Shown: piece after piece, positions 1 to 6,371 of the stretch
Numbering within the stretch: position 1 is the first letter of the stretch
Layout: every line of letters starts with the position of its first letter
Assembly: GCA_002256465.1 (NCBI GenBank)
Contig: NQJG01000038.1
Span: forward strand, 1 to 6,963
Direction: 5' to 3'
DNA from: Methylococcaceae bacterium NSP1-1
GTDB taxonomy: Bacteria > Pseudomonadota > Gammaproteobacteria > Methylococcales > Methylomonadaceae
Length of the DNA: 6,963 bases
The notes under the pieces: generated by a model
Told to the model about the DNA's origin: nothing
Seen by the model: only the letters and a program-made list of their open reading frames with translations
The model's database searches: none
Position numbers and translations under genes: made by a program

Positions 1-276
1 ACATTGCGTCTGTCCAAACATGAGTGCAATAACCAGCTGGGGGACATGTAGACGTAAATAAGACAGTACGGCCACTGTTCGCTGGGCTAGCGATTGGTCA
101 AACTTACGTCCTGCACCAACCGCTCGTTTTCGATCATCTCGAGTATGCCTTCCCATTTCATGAGCAGGCAGATTGGCCTCCATTTTATCAAGCATATCCC
201 AAAACTCTTTGGCCGGAATACCTGTGAAAGCAACGATCAATGCTGGGTATTTATGTAATGTTGCCTCGTTGAACAT
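1..276 (-). CDS. IS5-type transposase, N-terminal 92 codons (partial, runs off the left edge)
   Basis: This is the N-terminal part of a DDE transposase, the enzyme that cuts and joins the ends of its insertion sequence. The start is ATG (complement of 274-276), with a strong GAGGAG ribosome-binding site at 283-288, 6 nt upstream. The visible part opens MFNEATLHKYPALIVAF. Its second half, SYLRLHVPQLVIALMFG, fits the helix-turn-helix region that precedes the catalytic domain in transposases of the HTH_Tnp_4/DDE_Tnp_4 type, usually placed in the IS5 family. The reading frame is open to the window edge with no stop or frameshift, so the gene may be intact. The DDE catalytic residues lie outside the window and could not be checked. 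The family assignment is from recall of the motif pattern, and the exact IS group is uncertain. Confidence 0.72.
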   Translation of the reverse strand, partial: MFNEATLHKYPALIVAFTGIPAKEFWDMLDKMEANLPAHEMGRHTRDDRKRAVGAGRKFDQSLAQRTVAVLSYLRLHVPQLVIALMFGQTQC

Positions 277-360
277 AGCGATCTCCTCATTTTATTTGGA
301 TGAGGTTACACCATGCACCTGTTTTGCTTATTGTGCATAAACTCTAATGTAGCTGAATAG
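1..360 (-). mobile_element. Right-hand end of an IS5-like insertion sequence (outer boundary approximate)
   Basis: The transposase gene starts at 276 and reads left, so the DNA to its right should be the 5' non-coding end of the element. Between the start codon and the Met-rich ORF at 367 there are about 90 nt. They contain an inverted pair, ATGCAC at 313-318 and GTGCAT at 333-338, but no recognisable gene. The true outer end is inferred to lie between about 340 and 366, because sequence resembling the interrupted host gene resumes near 367. The other end of the element is outside the window, so neither the terminal inverted repeat nor a target duplication can be confirmed. Confidence 0.4.
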
Positions 361-366
361 AAAGAA

Positions 367-579
367 ATGGCTAAAATGGATGAATCAAAAATGATGGAAC
401 ATTTGAAAATGAGACAGGAGCAGATGTTAAAGATGCATGATCTTTCCAACAAAATTCTTGCAGAAACTGATCCAAAGAAAAAACAGGCATTGAAAGATGA
501 ACAGCTTGAACTGATTAAAGCCGAACATATGCAAATGATGTCCATGCACCATCCAAAAATGATGAACATGAACAAATAA
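367..579 (+). CDS. Small Met/His-rich protein, putative metal-binding, probably N-terminally truncated
   Basis: This encodes a 70-residue protein with 14 methionines (20%), 5 histidines and no cysteine. Two predicted helical stretches, about residues 3-32 and 38-58, flank a TDPKKKQ turn, followed by a C-terminal cluster, HMQMMSMHHPKMMNM (residues 54-68). Such Met/His clusters suggest periplasmic copper (or other soft-metal) binding, but that is inference. I recall similar small proteins in Proteobacteria carrying an N-terminal signal peptide. Here none is present: an in-frame TAG sits at 358-360, and only AAA GAA separates it from the ATG. There is no convincing ribosome-binding site; the nearest purine tract, AGAAAG, is only 2 nt from the ATG. 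The adjacent transposase end suggests that an insertion removed the promoter, start and export signal, making this a gene remnant that may not be translated. It converges with the regulator gene downstream. Confidence 0.55.
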   Translation: MAKMDESKMMEHLKMRQEQMLKMHDLSNKILAETDPKKKQALKDEQLELIKAEHMQMMSMHHPKMMNMNK

Positions 580-589
580 AGCAGGATAG

Positions 590-673
590 GGCGGCAGGTT
601 TTTTTGCCCGCCATTCAGGACGCAAAAGAATGGCTTGTTTGTGATGGGGTGGGCAGAAAAGCTTTGCCCCATC
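590..673. terminator. Hairpin-rich spacer between convergent genes, possible bidirectional terminator
   Basis: The 98-nt gap between the stop of the Met-rich ORF (579) and the stop of the minus-strand regulator (678) holds three potential hairpins. The first pairs GGCGGCA (590-596) with TGCCCGCC (605-612) with one bulged C and a T-rich loop. The second pairs GCCATTC (610-616) with GAATGGC (628-634). The third pairs GATGGGG (643-649) with CCCCATC (667-673). None is followed by a run of U in either direction, because the T7 tract lies inside the first loop. A classical intrinsic terminator is therefore not shown, only a position and structure that suit termination of both genes. Confidence 0.3.
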
Positions 674-677
674 CGCA

Positions 678-2111
678 TCAATCCACTGTTTTCAGATTAT
701 ATTTTCGTACCCGGTAGCGCAGCGTTTCTCGCGTCGCACCCAAGGCCCGGGCGGCTGCTGTCAGATTATTATCGGCACGCTCCAGAGCGGTTTTAATGAT
801 AAACCGATCCATGTCATCTAAGGCCATACTGCCATCTAAAGGCAAATAAATGCCTTGTTCACTTGCTTTTGGCTGAGAGTGGATATCGATACCCGATACT
901 TTTTGATTTCTGTCCATTGATCCTGTTTGGGAAGGCTGTCCAGGCAATTGCAGCCATTGTCCGGGAAATGTTGTACCATCAGAAAATAATACACAGCGTT
1001 CAATGACATTACGTAACTCCCTGACATTACCCGGCCAGTAATGCGCCTTAAGCTTTTTCCACACATCATCAGGAATATCTTTCACCTGCCGTCCGGCTTT
1101 GGCGTTATATTCTGCTACAAATAGCGGCACCAGCTCGTCCAGATCTTCAACAGCTTCACGCAGTGGGGGCAAATTTACCCGAAACACACTTAAACGATGA
1201 TACAAATCAGTACGGAAACTGCCCGCTTGCGCCATTTGTTCCAGATCTCGGTTACTGGCAGCGACAATCTGCACATCGACACTAATCTCCTTTTCTCCAC
1301 CCAAACGCCGCACCTTGTGATCTTCGATGGCTTTAAGCAGCTTGGCTTGCAAATCAAGCGGCATTTCACCGATTTCATCCATGAACAGCGTCCCGCCGTC
1401 GGCCTGTTCCAGCAATCCGCGATGCCGCCCTGAAGCTCCCGTAAAGGCTCCCGGCTCATGACCGAATAATTCGGATTCCAGCAATTCACGAGGTAAAGCG
1501 GCGCAATTGACTTCAATCATCGGTTGTTGGGCGCGCGGGCCGCCATAGTGCAGGATACGTGCAGTCAAACCCTTGCCCGTGCCGGTTTCGCCGCCAATAA
1601 TTAAGGCGCTGAACGGCACATGCGTCAGTTTCGCCAATAACTGTCGAATATCTTGGGCCTGTTGGCTATGGCCAACATAAGCCTCCGGCGAATAACGCCG
1701 ATGACCTTGCTTGGTTTGATCGATAACACGTCGTTGTATGGATGCACTGCGTGTGGCACTGGTGACAACCAGGTCAAGACGTTCCAGATCGCAGGGTTTT
1801 TCCAGAAAATCATAAGCACCCAGCCGTAGAGCCCTTACCGAATCGGGTACGCTGCCGTAGCCGGTTAAAAACAGCCATTCGGCATAACTGATATGCTTTT
1901 TCATCGCTTCCATGAAGTCCAGGGCATTACCATCTGGCAAGTTCATATCAGAAAGAATCAGCAAGGGCTCTATGCGGTTTTTAAGCAGCAAAGTCTTGGC
2001 TTCTGCTAAGTTACCGGCCAACACCACATCCCAACCTGACTGCCGGTAATGGCGTGATAGTTCGGAACCTAACAGTTTTTCATCTTCGATGATGAGCAGG
2101 GTTTCTATCAT
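678..2111 (-). CDS. NtrC-family sigma-54-dependent response regulator
   Basis: This 477-residue cytoplasmic transcription activator opens sigma-54 promoters after phosphorylation by a partner kinase. The receiver domain (about 3-118) has acidic residues E9/D10, phospho-acceptor D55 in [10 protein letters not shown]83 and K105 (LEKP). The AAA+ domain (about 145-378) has Walker A GETGTGKG (174-181), the sigma-54 contact loop GAFTGA (221-226), Walker B TLFMDE (241-246), sensor I AASN (284-287), the R300/R306 region and sensor [10 protein letters not shown] (359-366). A 50-residue polar linker leads to a Fis-type helix-turn-helix (about 449-473, [20 protein letters not shown]). All key residues are present, so it should be a full phosphorylation-controlled activator. 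The start at 2111 lies 8 nt after the kinase stop, with a weak GAGA as Shine-Dalgarno, which suggests translational coupling. No sigma-54 promoter was recognised in the window, so its targets are unknown. Confidence 0.95.
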   Translation of the reverse strand: MIETLLIIEDEKLLGSELSRHYRQSGWDVVLAGNLAEAKTLLLKNRIEPLLILSDMNLPDGNALDFMEAMKKHISYAEWLFLTGYGSVPDSVRALRLGAYDFLEKPCDLERLDLVVTSATRSASIQRRVIDQTKQGHRRYSPEAYVGHSQQAQDIRQLLAKLTHVPFSALIIGGETGTGKGLTARILHYGGPRAQQPMIEVNCAALPRELLESELFGHEPGAFTGASGRHRGLLEQADGGTLFMDEIGEMPLDLQAKLLKAIEDHKVRRLGGEKEISVDVQIVAASNRDLEQMAQAGSFRTDLYHRLSVFRVNLPPLREAVEDLDELVPLFVAEYNAKAGRQVKDIPDDVWKKLKAHYWPGNVRELRNVIERCVLFSDGTTFPGQWLQLPGQPSQTGSMDRNQKVSGIDIHSQPKASEQGIYLPLDGSMALDDMDRFIIKTALERADNNLTAAARALGATRETLRYRVRKYNLKTVD

Positions 2112-2119
2112 GATTTATC

Positions 2120-3559
2120 TCAGGCAAGGCATTCTTTTGGCAATAATACCGACACACAAGCGCCATGAGGTTGTTGATTGCCAAGCTTGATCGTCCCCCC
2201 TATGTCTTTGGCAAAGCGCTGTACCATAGCCAATCCCAAGCCGGTGCCGCGTTGGCGGCTGGTGCGAAACGGGCGTATACCATAGCTGAGCATGTCTTGA
2301 GAAAAACCGGGGCCATTGTCGAATACATCAATACGTAATCCTCGGCTATCAGTACGAGCCTTGATACAGATTAAGCCCGAACCACCATCCAGAGCATCGG
2401 CTGCATTCAGGATCAAATTCAACAGCGCCTGACGTATGCCGCTCTCGGGCAGATGCACCGGCAATGCGTCGGGTGTATCTATTTGTAGGACTATGGATTC
2501 GGCGACCTGGTAACGGGTTAATGCAAGCAAATCCCGAATGAGTGTTGCCATATCGAAATCGGTAGCTGTTTCAGGCGAATGACGGCTTTGATCGAGCATA
2601 TCGTTAAGCAATCGCGCCAGACGTTTCAGTTCGTTACTAATGAGTTCCATTCTTTCGCACTGATGTTTATCATCAATTTCACGACGTAAATTACTAAAAG
2701 CCATCTGAATGCCCGCCACTGGATTACGGATTTCGTGTGCGAACTCTGCAGCAACTTCGCCTATTGCCGCCAAACGCTCAGCTCTCGCCAAGCTATATTG
2801 TTGTTCCAATAAGGCTTGTGTCGCTAATCTGACTTCCCGTTGTAATGATTGTGCATATAAGCGTTTGGCTTCTTCCAGTTCGGCGAGATGTATGACCATT
2901 TCATTATAACTGTTAAAAACCGGAAATAACAAAGGATCCAGGTGATCTGTAGTGATCGGTGTATAGTTCTCTTCAGACAACCGTTCCAATAACTGCCTCA
3001 GGTCATTGAGCGGGTGCAGTATTCTATAGTGTAAAAATAACATCGCCCCCAATAATATCAAGGTAAAGGTGACTAATGCAATGTACAGCTCGGTCTGGGT
3101 ATCAAAATTGATATCCTCAAGTAATTTTTCGCGCCGTAAGCCTTCTTCATCGAGTGTTTGGCTCATAACTTCAAGCGCTTGTATCAGGCGTGCATTTTTT
3201 TCTACCTTGTCCAGCTTGCTTACATTAGCCAGCAGACTACTAACAGTTTCCAGACTTTTTCTTGTAGGGGATGATAAATACCGGTTATCAGCCATTAATG
3301 CCTTCATTTCACTCAGGGTTTTAGTCAATACGACAGGGTGAGAATCGGGAACAGTTTCGGTCACATAGCTAATCAATGATTGCTGTAACCCAACCGATAC
3401 ATTTTGAATGCGGTGAGAATAGTTCACATAGGATAAAACTGTTTCAAAGTGATGCAGATTGCGCCAGATCATGCCGCCAAGGATAGCAAGAGCTAACAGC
3501 AACAACCCTAAGAATGCCAGGGCTCGGCGTTTTGCGGGTCTGTAAAAAACTGGGTTCAT
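2120..3559 (-). CDS. Membrane sensor histidine kinase with HAMP domain, partner of the downstream sigma-54 regulator
   Basis: This 479-residue two-component kinase sits in the inner membrane. TM1 is about residues 12-32 and TM2 about 156-177. Between them is a periplasmic segment of about 120 residues that looks mostly helical and has no recognised ligand-binding fold. A HAMP linker (about 178-230) and a coiled-coil stretch lead to the dimerisation domain with phospho-acceptor H275 in FAHEIRNP. The ATPase domain has an N box, NLILNAADAL (381-390), a G1 box, DNGPGFS (414-420), and a G2 box, GTGLGLA (438-444). All catalytic motifs are intact, and the architecture matches NtrB/DctB-like kinases that serve NtrC-type regulators. 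The start ATG at 3559 has only an AAAGAGA purine tract upstream. It ends 8 nt before its probable partner regulator. The stimulus is unknown. Confidence 0.93.
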   Translation of the reverse strand: MNPVFYRPAKRRALAFLGLLLLALAILGGMIWRNLHHFETVLSYVNYSHRIQNVSVGLQQSLISYVTETVPDSHPVVLTKTLSEMKALMADNRYLSSPTRKSLETVSSLLANVSKLDKVEKNARLIQALEVMSQTLDEEGLRREKLLEDINFDTQTELYIALVTFTLILLGAMLFLHYRILHPLNDLRQLLERLSEENYTPITTDHLDPLLFPVFNSYNEMVIHLAELEEAKRLYAQSLQREVRLATQALLEQQYSLARAERLAAIGEVAAEFAHEIRNPVAGIQMAFSNLRREIDDKHQCERMELISNELKRLARLLNDMLDQSRHSPETATDFDMATLIRDLLALTRYQVAESIVLQIDTPDALPVHLPESGIRQALLNLILNAADALDGGSGLICIKARTDSRGLRIDVFDNGPGFSQDMLSYGIRPFRTSRQRGTGLGLAMVQRFAKDIGGTIKLGNQQPHGACVSVLLPKECLA

Positions 3560-3589
3560 AGCGTCTCTTTTAACAGTTTAGTGCAATTT

Positions 3590-3614
3590 TGTAGGAGCAG
3601 GCACGGTACGCCCC
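3590..3614. repeat. Degenerate REP-like palindromic fragment in the TPR-kinase spacer
   Basis: The 59-nt spacer between the TPR gene and the kinase gene contains GTAGGAGCAGGC followed by ACGGTACGCCC. This resembles a decayed copy of the GTAGGAGCGGGC...GCCCGC intergenic palindromes I recall as common in many gammaproteobacteria. Only a short GGC/GCC pairing remains. The resemblance is from memory, and no second copy exists in the window to prove that it is repetitive. Confidence 0.3.
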
Positions 3615-3618
3615 TATT

Positions 3619-4647
3619 TTACAGATAGAGCTTTTTATAAGCCGCAATCTGCTCTGCAAATCTACCATTCGCTTGCACTAGTGCATCCAGATCGGCTGTT
3701 AATAGTGAGTTAATGACTGCTTGGCGGTCAACCTTCAAATCCCGCAATTTTTGCACCTCATTTTCGGCTCCCGCCATATCGCCTTGTAAATAAAAACTTA
3801 CTGATAAGCAAAAGTAAGCGTAGCTCTTCTTCTCGTTTAAACTAATCAGCTCAATGTTTTTCTTGGGTGCTATTTCAAAATACCAGGCCTCTTGATTATC
3901 CGGTTTGCTCATAATTGTATTATCTTCCAGCCATTCAACAGCTTGCTTTTGATAACTTAATGCCTGGCTTAAATACTCAAGACGCCAGTATATCTTCGCA
4001 CTTTCGAGTGAGGAAAGCGGGTATTCTTTATTCCTTCCATATTCCCTGATGGCATCTCCATAATTCTGTTGTTTAAAATAGATAGTTCCCAGGTTGTTTC
4101 TATATTTAGGTGTTGGTGATATTTCTATAGCTTTCAAAGCCTCAACTTTGGCAGATACCTGGTTGTTTTGTTGGACATAAAGTATAGCCAAATTATAATG
4201 AGCTTCAGCCAGTTTTGGATTTTGTTCTATAGCCTGCTCATAATGCTGTACCGCCTTATCTGGTTGATCATTTGCGGCATAAAAATCGCCCAGGAATAAA
4301 TTAACATAAGCGTCGTTCGGGTTTTGTTGATATAAAGTATCGATGGCCTCTTTAAACTCTGGCTGCGATAATTTCTCCCTAATTTGAGCTATCTGTAAGC
4401 TCCATGCGGCTTGTTTATTTTGCGGATTCGCTTTGAATTCCGCCTCAAAAATCCGTTTAGCATCGGCGTAACGACCAATATTTAGAGCATTATCACCTTC
4501 AACGATTAGCTGCTTGTCAGCGATTTGAGGTTTTTTTGATATATCGTAGATATAGGCTACCCAACCACCTGCCACTATCACAGCGATAAAGGTGACGGCG
4601 AGACATATTTTTTTTATGTAATTCCATAGTTCTGGTAAAAAGTTCAT
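3619..4647 (-). CDS. Membrane-anchored tetratricopeptide (TPR) repeat protein
   Basis: This 342-residue protein has one N-terminal membrane segment (about 13-33, preceded by KK at 12-13). The remainder is probably periplasmic and helical. The clearest TPR unit is at about 113-146 (FLGDFYAANDQPDKAVQHYE, then QAIEQNPK), followed by a second at 147-180 and a third at about 182-213. Weaker repeats lie at about 46-78 and 273-306. TPRs are protein-binding scaffolds, and no enzyme motif is visible. The start is firm: an in-frame TAG lies 9 nt before the ATG, and an AGGA ribosome-binding site sits about 6 nt upstream. It is the first gene of a probable operon with the kinase (59 nt downstream) and the sigma-54 regulator. 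It might assemble a complex or act as an accessory to the sensor, but that is inference from position only. The specific family is not recognised. Confidence 0.85.
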   Translation of the reverse strand: MNFLPELWNYIKKICLAVTFIAVIVAGGWVAYIYDISKKPQIADKQLIVEGDNALNIGRYADAKRIFEAEFKANPQNKQAAWSLQIAQIREKLSQPEFKEAIDTLYQQNPNDAYVNLFLGDFYAANDQPDKAVQHYEQAIEQNPKLAEAHYNLAILYVQQNNQVSAKVEALKAIEISPTPKYRNNLGTIYFKQQNYGDAIREYGRNKEYPLSSLESAKIYWRLEYLSQALSYQKQAVEWLEDNTIMSKPDNQEAWYFEIAPKKNIELISLNEKKSYAYFCLSVSFYLQGDMAGAENEVQKLRDLKVDRQAVINSLLTADLDALVQANGRFAEQIAAYKKLYL

Positions 4648-5033
4648 GGTTTCGTCCTAATTGGAAACGACATGCCAAATAAATCAGGTATTGGTCGTGG
4701 CCTGTTTTTTTCCAGGTTATTGCAAGCACTACGTCCTCCCAGTAATCAGCCGGATCGCGGATTTCTATATTCGGGGTTTGTTATAATGAGTCATTTTTAT
4801 CGATCCAGAAAAGCATAAATGAAGACATTGTGTTTTCCGTTACCTTCCAAACCCTATTATAATACGAAGTAGAGGCAAGTATGGCACGCCGTGCAGCGCT
4901 CATCAAATGATTGATAGTCGAATTTAGTGACAGATAAAGCCGTCACGCAAAATACTTGATTTATCAACCATGCAAATAGAAGACAGAAAATAAACTAAAT
5001 TGTCGAAAACCAGGCAACAACCAGATATGTGCC

Positions 5034-5141
5034 GTGGAAAACAATAATGTCCTCAAGAACCACGGCTATCATTTCGACCATAACTTTGCCCACGGCAAGC
5101 AGTATTTGTCGAACTTATTGGCAATGACTGGCCGCATCTGA
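5034..5141 (+). pseudogene. C-terminal remnant of a DDE transposase (NHGYxxxHNFxHGKQ motif)
   Basis: One plus-strand frame reads VENNNVLKNHGYHFDHNF, then AHGKQYLSNLLA, and then loses the family pattern and stops at TGA 5139-5141. The ENNN...HGYHxxHNFxHGKQxL pattern matches what I recall from the C-terminal part of a group of DDE transposases, often labelled ISNCY. In intact copies it follows an RWKxEN-type segment and continues into a hydrophobic helix; both are missing here. Only about 30 codons are recognisable (to about 5123). No start codon context or upstream catalytic domain is seen, so this is a non-functional fragment. The family name is tentative. Confidence 0.55.
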
Positions 5142-5196
5142 TGCAGTCCATGCTGAATGGCAGGATAGAATTACCTGTTAAAGCTTGCAATTTTAA

Positions 5197-5340
5197 ATTG
5201 GGAATTGCTGGTTCAAATGGTTCTATCAGCGATATGCTCAAAAATACTGGTTAGCATACTTTCCTGGTTTGTCAAGTTACCACCGTTTTATTAAATTGAT
5301 GACCAATGTCTTGATACCGATTGCCGCTTTTATGCTGATT
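5197..5340 (+). pseudogene. Remnant of an IS982-family transposase (N-terminal part)
   Basis: After a TAA at 5194-5196, one plus-strand frame reads FKWFYQRYAQKYWLAYFPGL (5212-5271) and then SSYHRFIKLMTNVLIPIAAF (5272-5331). The spacing of FK-FY, YFP-L-SY-RF, LM and VLIP matches the N-terminal helical region of IS982-type transposases as I recall it. Similarity fades at about 5340. The DSTxxxVC-type catalytic segment that should follow is absent, and the frame runs into the 3' end of metF on the opposite strand. The part upstream of 5197 is also missing, so this is a decayed internal fragment. The stretch around residues NVLIPIAAFML could be mistaken for a membrane helix of a small protein, which I consider less likely. 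Confidence 0.6.
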
Positions 5341-5361
5341 CTGATTGTATCTTTAACCCTG

Positions 5362-6210
5362 CTACTTGATTTGCAAATTTTCCAAAATAGCAAGTGTAGG
5401 CGCGGCTTGATTCATGGTGTAAAAATGCAGTCCGGGGGCGCCGCCATCTAACAAACGCTGACAAAGGTTGCTGACCAAATCCAGACCGAAGGATTGTACC
5501 GCCTCCCTGTTATCACCATAGCTTTCCAGGCGCTTTCTCATCCAGCGTGGAATATCCGCGCCGCACATTTCAGAAAACCGGAATAGTTGCGCATATTGGG
5601 TAATGGGCATAATGCCGGGAACGATAGGTATCGTTATGCCGTTTTGTTCACAGGTGTCTACGAAATAAAAATACGCTTCGGCATTATAAAAATACTGGGT
5701 AATTGCTGCATTCGCACCCGCCTCAACTTTACGTTTAAAGTTTTTAAAATCTTCCGTAGCATTTGTCGATTGCGGATGGACCTCGGGATAGGCGGCAACA
5801 TGAATCTGAAAGTAATCACCTGTTTCCTGGCGAATAAACTCGACCAGCTCATTTGCGTACCGGAATTCACCAGCTGACATCATGCCGGATGGTAAATCAC
5901 CTCTCAAAGCGACAATTTTCGCAATGCCATTGTCCTGATAGTCTTTGAGAATAGCACGAATATTGTCTTTGGTTGAGGCAACACAGGATAAATGCGGGGC
6001 GGCGGCTATACCTTTAGCTTGAATAGCGATCACTGTATCGAAGGTTTTGTCGCGGGTTGAGCCGCCAGCACCAAAGGTAACGGAAAAAAAGTCGGGATTA
6101 AGTTTTGCCAGTTTGCTTTGCACAATTAGCAAATTTTCCGCACCTTCTTCCGTTTTAGGTGGGTAAAATTCAAAGCTGAAAAGTTGGGGGTGTGTTTTTT
6201 GTGATTGCAT
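5362..6210 (-). CDS. metF: 5,10-methylenetetrahydrofolate reductase
   Basis: This flavoenzyme (FAD) reduces 5,10-methylene-THF to 5-methyl-THF, the methyl donor for homocysteine remethylation to methionine. It is cytosolic. At 282 residues it is close to the usual bacterial length (E. coli about 296). Family motifs in order are FSFEFYPPK (11-19, E14 being the expected catalytic acid), SVTFGAGGSTRD (43-54), LRGDLP (102-107, D105 near the flavin), TQYFY (171-175, Q172 for substrate), PGIMPI (198-203) and HFYTMN (262-267). The start is ATG at 6210; the upstream GAGA is a weak ribosome-binding site. It follows ahcY on the same strand across 161 nt filled by a palindromic repeat. It may be co-transcribed with ahcY or have its own promoter there. 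Decayed transposase DNA begins about 20 nt beyond its stop, and the C-terminus looks normal. Confidence 0.97.
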   Translation of the reverse strand: MQSQKTHPQLFSFEFYPPKTEEGAENLLIVQSKLAKLNPDFFSVTFGAGGSTRDKTFDTVIAIQAKGIAAAPHLSCVASTKDNIRAILKDYQDNGIAKIVALRGDLPSGMMSAGEFRYANELVEFIRQETGDYFQIHVAAYPEVHPQSTNATEDFKNFKRKVEAGANAAITQYFYNAEAYFYFVDTCEQNGITIPIVPGIMPITQYAQLFRFSEMCGADIPRWMRKRLESYGDNREAVQSFGLDLVSNLCQRLLDGGAPGLHFYTMNQAAPTLAILENLQIK

Positions 6211-6240
6211 TTGGGTCTCACTGACGGGAATCTAAAATAT

Positions 6241-6365
6241 ATCGTTCCCACGGTCTCCTGGGAAATACCGATGTGGACGCTCTGCGTACCTTGCTGCTGT
6301 AATTGAGACGCAAAATCTTGCGTCTCTATAGGCTCCGCATTCCCAAGCTGGAGCGTGGGAGCGAT
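6241..6365. repeat. Composite palindromic intergenic element with inverted termini (MITE/REP-like)
   Basis: The ends ATCGTTCCCACG (6241-6252) and CGTGGGAGCGAT (6354-6365) are inverted repeats matching at 11 of 12 positions. Inside, the left arm forms TTCCCA...TGGGAA (6245-6264) and GGACGC...GCGT hairpins. The right arm carries the same type of unit inverted, CATTCCCA...TGGGA. A separate perfect hairpin sits at 6305-6326. The TCGTTCCCACGCTC...GGGAATGC unit resembles intergenic repeats I recall as abundant in several gammaproteobacterial genomes. No ORF is present, so it is probably a non-autonomous mobile or REP-type element inserted between ahcY and metF. In a transcript it would fold strongly and might affect read-through into metF. 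Confidence 0.65.
6305..6326. repeat. Perfect 9-bp inverted repeat (hairpin) inside the intergenic element
   Basis: GAGACGCAA (6305-6313) and TTGCGTCTC (6318-6326) are exact reverse complements around a 4-nt loop. Neither strand has a T-run directly after it, so it is not a standard terminator. Its sequence is unrelated to the surrounding TTCCCACG units, which suggests either a second repeat type nested in the first or a distinct central module. Confidence 0.7.
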
Positions 6366-6371
6366 GATAAA

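Larger units (their letters stand above)
4648..5361. other. Gene-poor region with insertion-sequence remnants
   Basis: This stretch of about 710 nt lies between the TPR gene and the metF stop. From about 5034 to 5340 it holds two broken plus-strand transposase fragments, annotated separately. From 4648 to 5033 I see no gene. There is the TPR gene's ribosome-binding site (AGGA) next to its start. There are two TATAAT-like hexamers on the plus strand, near 4781-4786 and at 4858-4863, without a convincing -35 partner. There are also small inverted pairs, such as GCAC/GTGC around 4884-4893. No clear promoter for the TPR operon was found, although it should lie here on the minus strand. Confidence 0.6.

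Noticed and set aside
306..614. Minus-strand Cys/Ile-rich frame opposite the Met-rich ORF
   Set aside because: It is the antisense shadow of a Met/His-codon-rich sequence (CAT complementing ATG and similar) and has no ribosome-binding site.
2709..3341. Plus-strand open frames within the kinase gene
   Set aside because: They are antisense to a gene with fully conserved kinase motifs, and their Ser/Ala-rich composition is typical of shadow frames.
4719..4740. GGAGGACG...CTTGCA on the minus strand upstream of the TPR gene as a sigma-54 promoter
   Set aside because: The spacing is one base too long and the -24 element lacks TGGCAC. The GGGAGG is better explained as a Shine-Dalgarno-like tract.
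4882..4897. TGGCACG followed by TGCAGC on the plus strand, resembling a sigma-54 promoter
   Set aside because: The GG-to-GC spacing is wrong (8 or 11 nt between them instead of 10), the TTGC element is absent, and no gene follows on that strand except decayed transposase.
5269..5451. Open plus-strand frame with a hydrophobic stretch that could be read as a small membrane protein
   Set aside because: It begins with TTG without a ribosome-binding site, overlaps the end of metF in antisense, and its first part matches the IS982 transposase pattern, which continues upstream of the TTG in the same frame.
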